DNA of 15,572 nt from an uncultured Lachnospiraceae bacterium. GTDB taxonomy: Bacteria; Bacillota; Clostridia; Lachnospirales; Lachnospiraceae. Positions 12,774-15,572 of this stretch are shown piece by piece (positions within the stretch are counted from its first letter, which is position 1; each line of letters begins with the position of its first letter). The stretch lies in NCBI GenBank assembly GCA_910579225.1, contig CAJTTI010000044.1, forward strand, positions 1-15,572, read 5' to 3'. The translations under genes and the position numbers were made by a program. The notes under the pieces were generated by a model. It ran no database searches and was not told where the DNA came from. It saw only the letters and a program-made list of their open reading frames with translations.

Positions 12774-13394
12774 CTACTTCTGTCTGACAAAATAAAAAGG
12801 ATCTTCCTCCGTATGATGCAGAAAATGCATCATTAAATAACCACAGTTCATAGATACATTTTCTTCTTTTAATATCCGGCGGATTTCCGTCCGGTCTGCA
12901 AGAACCACTTCCAGCTGTTCGTTTTCTTCCAGCCCTTCTCTGGAGACTGTTCCCGTCGCATAACCATAGACTGTTGCACAGGACTCATCGGTCATGCCAA
13001 TAGTGGTGTAAAATGGTTTATGATACATCTCATCCACCTGAAGAGGCTCAAAATCCAGTCCGGTCTCTTCTTTTAATTCTCTGGTGCCTGCCTCAGCATA
13101 AGTCTCCCCTGCATCCACCAGCCCGGCCGGAAGCTCATAGATGTAATCATCAATTGCAAGCCGGTATTGACGTACCAGAACCATGTGGTCGTGCTTCTCT
13201 CCGTAAATACTGTAGATAATTACCCCGTCCGGGGTATTTTTCCGGGTGTTCAGTTTCAGATCTTTGATATCTTTCCCTCTGGATGCCAGGTGATACAGCC
13301 GTTTATGACCCACTCTGTTCTCATAGTGCAGATTGTACATATTTAAAAAACGATTGTCTGTCGTTTTCTCAACGGATAATATTCGATTTCCCAT
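12774..13394 (-). CDS. Nudix hydrolase, ADP-ribose pyrophosphatase-like
   Basis: The 206-residue product has a perfect Nudix box: Gly91, Glu97, Arg105-Glu106, Glu109-Glu110, Gly112 in GLVDAGETYAEAGTREL followed by KEETGL. The segment before it (LVRQYRLAIDDYIYELPAG) is typical of ADP-ribose pyrophosphatases, which split ADP-ribose to AMP and ribose 5-phosphate with Mg2+. Related sugar-nucleotide or other Nudix substrates cannot be excluded. AGAGG eight bases upstream supports the ATG at 13394. It starts three bases after the rsfS stop codon, whose GAG GCA TAA end supplies the ribosome binding site, so it is coupled to the operon. Confidence 0.92.
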   Translation of the reverse strand: MGNRILSVEKTTDNRFLNMYNLHYENRVGHKRLYHLASRGKDIKDLKLNTRKNTPDGVIIYSIYGEKHDHMVLVRQYRLAIDDYIYELPAGLVDAGETYAEAGTRELKEETGLDFEPLQVDEMYHKPFYTTIGMTDESCATVYGYATGTVSREGLEENEQLEVVLADRTEIRRILKEENVSMNCGYLMMHFLHHTEEDPFYFVRQK

Positions 13395-13397
13395 CTT

Positions 13398-13760
13398 TTA
13401 TGCCTCTAAGTCTACTTTCTCCACCAGGTTGCCGTCTCTCCAGATCCGTTCCAGATCATAGAACAGACGATTTTCCTCATCAAAAATATGGATGATAATA
13501 TCCTGATAATCCATCAGTATCCAGTTTGCAGTCTGATATCCCTCGATCTGCTTCGGAACAAAACCTGCCTGTCCCAGTCTCTCTTCCACTTCATCCGCCA
13601 TGGCCTGTACCTGATTATGATTGCTCCCGGATGCAATGATAAAGTAGTCTGCAAGAACAGACACATCCGAGATATCCAGAACTTTCAGATCTTTTGCCTT
13701 CTTCTCTTCCAGCGCCGCCGCTGTAATCTTTGCCATTTCTTTGGAATTATTCGTTACCAT
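13398..13760 (-). CDS. rsfS: ribosomal silencing factor RsfS
   Basis: The 120-residue product has the family length and signatures: DLKVLDISDVSVLADYFIIASGSNHNQVQAMADEVEERL (residues 24-62), EGYQTANWILMDYQDIIIHIF (73-93) and FYDLERIWRDG (99-109). RsfS binds ribosomal protein uL14 on the 50S subunit and prevents subunit joining in poor growth conditions. AGGAGGG about five bases before the ATG supports the start. It lies in the conserved block yhbY, nadD, yqeK, rsfS on the minus strand. In many Clostridia an LCP-family gene lies between yqeK and rsfS; it is absent here. Confidence 0.95.
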   Translation of the reverse strand: MVTNNSKEMAKITAAALEEKKAKDLKVLDISDVSVLADYFIIASGSNHNQVQAMADEVEERLGQAGFVPKQIEGYQTANWILMDYQDIIIHIFDEENRLFYDLERIWRDGNLVEKVDLEA

Positions 13761-13787
13761 ACATACCCTCCTGTCTGTAGTTCCGTC

Positions 13788-14378
13788 TCAGCTTTTCTCA
13801 CCGTTTTTCAACATATAATAATCATACGTCTTTTTGGTCATGTAGTCAACATGTTCCGGTGAATCTCCCAGATATCCCAACGTATCTTCCAGAATCCGAA
13901 TCAGTGTCCGGTCCAGATCAACGAATGCAAGCTGACGAATCTCAGGCAGATGAGGGGCTTTGTCCCGTCTGGGTTCGATATAATCCGCCACATAGACAAT
14001 CTTATCCAAAAGAGTCATTTCCGGCCGGCCGGTCGTATGCCATCGGATAGCGTCCAGTATCTCCTGGTCCTCAATATCATATTTTTTCCGGGCAAGATAT
14101 GCCCCAAGCTTGGCATGAAGCATAAACGGATTCTTACGCTCCAGGTCGCTGATTTCCAGATGGTGTTTTTCTGCCATTCTCAGTTTCTTCGCGTTTGGCA
14201 GACATTTCGCGCAGTCGTGCATCAAGCCCGCCAGCATGGCTTTATCCAGATCATAACCGTAACGCATGGCAAGCGCACCGCAGGTATACATAACACCCAT
14301 GGTATGTTCAAATCTACTGTCGTCCATCTGTTTTTTTAAATCTTTTTTTAAATCTTTAATACAGATTGCATCCATCAT
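13788..14378 (-). CDS. yqeK: YqeK, HD-domain Ap4A hydrolase
   Basis: The product of about 196 residues has an HD domain with the expected metal ligands: His25 (FEHTMGV), His54-Asp55 (LMHDCAKCL), His88 (MLHAKLG), His114 (IRWHTTG) and Asp132 (YVADYIEPRRD). YqeK-type enzymes hydrolyse Ap4A symmetrically to two ADP with an Fe-dependent site, and link to stress and NAD metabolism through the neighbouring nadD. Two ATG codons are adjacent (14378 and 14375). The second has better spacing (seven bases) to the AGGAGG, so the start may be one residue later. The N-terminus KDLKKDLKK comes from a perfect 12-bp tandem duplication containing two runs of seven A. Confidence 0.92.
   Translation of the reverse strand: MMDAICIKDLKKDLKKQMDDSRFEHTMGVMYTCGALAMRYGYDLDKAMLAGLMHDCAKCLPNAKKLRMAEKHHLEISDLERKNPFMLHAKLGAYLARKKYDIEDQEILDAIRWHTTGRPEMTLLDKIVYVADYIEPRRDKAPHLPEIRQLAFVDLDRTLIRILEDTLGYLGDSPEHVDYMTKKTYDYYMLKNGEKS
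14331..14354. repeat. 12-bp tandem duplication in the 5' end of yqeK
   Basis: TTTTTTTAAATC occurs twice in a row (14331-14342 and 14343-14354, plus-strand reading). Each copy carries a run of seven T, that is A7 on the coding strand. The 12-bp unit keeps the frame and adds a four-residue repeat. Confidence 0.8.
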
Positions 14379-14434
14379 TAAACCTCCTGTTCCCGGTTTT
14401 ACATCTGGTTCAGGGAATAATATTGCCCCGGCTT

Positions 14435-15052
14435 TTACATGCAGTACAAATTGTGCTGACGAATATAATTCTCTACAGCAGCAGGCACCAAATGGGAAAT
14501 TTCACTTTTGTCAGCCAAAGCTTTTCGAATATCTTCTGATGCAATGTCCATATTCGGGGTGCCCAGAATATAGATTCTGGATTCATATTTCTCTTCCAGT
14601 TCACGAATCCGTTCTTCGATCTCTCCCCGTCTGTGATGATCCCTTACTGCTGCCAGAAGAATACATTCTCTGCTGATAATACCAGGCTCTTTCCACTGGT
14701 CAAAATCAAAAAGTGAGTCTGCCCCCATAATAAAATAAAACACGGTATCCGGATATTTCTTATTCAATTGCTGTAACGTCTCATACGTATAATGATAATT
14801 CTGTCCGGATCTCTCTATATCACAAAGCTTCAGATATGGGATCTCCTGGATTGCCAGACGGATCATATCAATCCTGTATTCGACATCTGCCTGCCTGGTG
14901 TTCCGTTTATGCGGCGGGTTACCGTTGGGAAGCATCCAGATCTCATCCAGCGAAAACTGTTCATATGCCTGTCTCGCCAAAGTCAGATGCGCGTTATGAA
15001 TCGGATCAAAGGTACCACCCATGATACCAATCCTTCTTTCTCTGTCGGACAT
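14435..15052 (-). CDS. nadD: nicotinate-nucleotide adenylyltransferase
   Basis: The 205-residue product has the nucleotidyltransferase motif GGTFDPIHNAH (residues 12-22, with the HxxH pair His19 and His22), LPNGNPPHKR (41-50), FIMGADSL (107-114) and an ISSTxIR-like motif reading IASEDIR (170-176). NadD transfers AMP from ATP to nicotinate mononucleotide in NAD synthesis. A TGAGGATG sequence about nine bases before the ATG supports the start. The yhbY stop codon is 11 bases upstream. The IASEDIR variant differs from the common ISSTxIR form but retains Ser172 and Arg176. Confidence 0.96.
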   Translation of the reverse strand: MSDRERRIGIMGGTFDPIHNAHLTLARQAYEQFSLDEIWMLPNGNPPHKRNTRQADVEYRIDMIRLAIQEIPYLKLCDIERSGQNYHYTYETLQQLNKKYPDTVFYFIMGADSLFDFDQWKEPGIISRECILLAAVRDHHRRGEIEERIRELEEKYESRIYILGTPNMDIASEDIRKALADKSEISHLVPAAVENYIRQHNLYCM

Positions 15053-15063
15053 TTACATCATCC

Positions 15064-15357
15064 TCACTTTGGCAGGATGATTTTCTTCTTGTCATCCCTG
15101 CCTTCTTTATATAACACAATTTTCTTTCCGATTACCTGAACCACCTGGGAGCGCGTCCGCTCCGACACCAGACCGGCAAGTTCCCTGGGATCATCAAGAC
15201 AATTCTGAAGAACGCTGATTTTAATTAGCTCTCTGGCATCCAGTGCTTCTTGAACCGCTGCCGTCAGTTCCGGCGTCAAACTATTCTTGCCGATCTGGAA
15301 AATCGGATCCATATTCATGGCAAGACTCTTTAAATATGCTCTTTGTTTACTGGTCAT
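15064..15357 (-). CDS. yhbY: YhbY/YqeI family RNA-binding protein (CRM domain)
   Basis: The 97-residue product is a single CRM domain: MTSKQRAYLKSLAMNMDPIFQIGKNSLTPELTAAVQEALDARELIKISVL, then RSQVVQVIGKKIVLYK. The GKNSLT loop and the basic segment near the C-terminus are family hallmarks. The protein binds pre-50S ribosomal particles. AGAGGA eight bases before the ATG supports the start. It is the first gene of the minus-strand operon visible here; obgE is a common upstream neighbour in Firmicutes and may lie beyond the window. Confidence 0.94.
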   Translation of the reverse strand: MTSKQRAYLKSLAMNMDPIFQIGKNSLTPELTAAVQEALDARELIKISVLQNCLDDPRELAGLVSERTRSQVVQVIGKKIVLYKEGRDDKKKIILPK

Positions 15358-15380
15358 TGTTTTATCCTCTATAAATATTT

Positions 15381-15572
15381 ACCCCGCAGTGCACCTCGAT
15401 TACGCTTTGCTCCATCTCGGTCACGGGCTTCGCCTGCACAGCCGGGGCCTGACGCTGTTATCCACCCCGCAGTGCACCTCGATTACGCTTTGCTCCATCT
15501 CGGTCACGGGCTTCGCCTGCACAGCCGGGGCCTGACGCTGTTATCCACCCCGCAGTGCACCTCGATTACGCT
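15381..15572. repeat. GC-rich perfect 83-bp tandem repeat, continuing off the window
   Basis: Two identical 83-bp units (15381-15463 and 15464-15546) are followed by the first 26 bases of a third. The unit has 53 G or C in 83 (64 percent), well above the surrounding DNA. It is not a multiple of three and no convincing frame runs through it, so it is probably non-coding. Read on the minus strand, GTGCA and TGCAC can close a stem around a small GGC-GAA-GCC hairpin, with an outer CCCCG/CGGGG pair. It lies 24 bases upstream of the yhbY start. Confidence 0.9.

Noticed and set aside
15287..15535. Plus-strand open frame through the 83-bp repeats
   Set aside because: The repeat length is not a multiple of three, so each copy is read in a different frame, and its start overlaps yhbY on the other strand.
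15381..15572. CRISPR array
   Set aside because: The units are contiguous identical copies with no variable spacers, and the unit is too long for a CRISPR repeat.

Overview
The window looks like chromosomal DNA from a Clostridia member, most likely Lachnospiraceae. This is inferred from the moderate GC content, frequent AGGAGG-type ribosome binding sites, a DUF4179 sigma-associated membrane protein, a tandem DUF305 protein, FabT-like operators and the yhbY-nadD-yqeK-rsfS gene order. It is almost fully coding, with no intergenic gap above 300 bases. I see no rRNA, tRNA, CRISPR array, insertion sequence or prophage gene.

Left part (1-3851, all minus strand). The 5' end of miaB (cut by the window edge) lies directly downstream of kptA, an RNA 2'-phosphotransferase gene, which follows an unrecognised acidic 116-residue protein. 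Next are a small lipoprotein gene with its own promoter and a monocistronic acyl-CoA carboxylase carboxyltransferase gene of the PccB/MmdA type. The carboxyltransferase has a strong sigma-A promoter and three copies of the palindrome TTTGATnATCAAA, which matches my recollection of the FabT (MarR family) fatty-acid operator. This is the most informative regulatory signal in the window.

Middle part (3852-10939). Two unrecognised proteins (972 and 130 residues) are followed by two ECF sigma-factor modules arranged back to back. The minus-strand module is sigma factor, zinc-finger anti-sigma factor and a TM2/LiaF-like membrane protein, with overlapping genes. The plus-strand module is sigma factor and a DUF4179 membrane protein that probably acts as its anti-sigma factor. 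The plus module converges on a ribbon-helix-helix gene, and both stop codons lie inside one perfect 11-bp inverted repeat.

Right part (10941-15572). An SPFH/Band-7 membrane protein is transcribed with the small ribbon-helix-helix protein and is divergent from a very cysteine-rich tandem DUF305 protein. A minus-strand housekeeping operon follows: yhbY (ribosome assembly), nadD (NAD synthesis), yqeK (Ap4A hydrolysis), rsfS (ribosome silencing) and a Nudix hydrolase, closed by a clear intrinsic terminator. Upstream of yhbY the window ends in a GC-rich perfect tandem repeat of 83 bp that continues off the edge.

The candidates most likely to be new are the operator-controlled orphan carboxyltransferase, the cysteine-rich DUF305 protein, the large 972-residue orphan and the structured 83-bp repeat.
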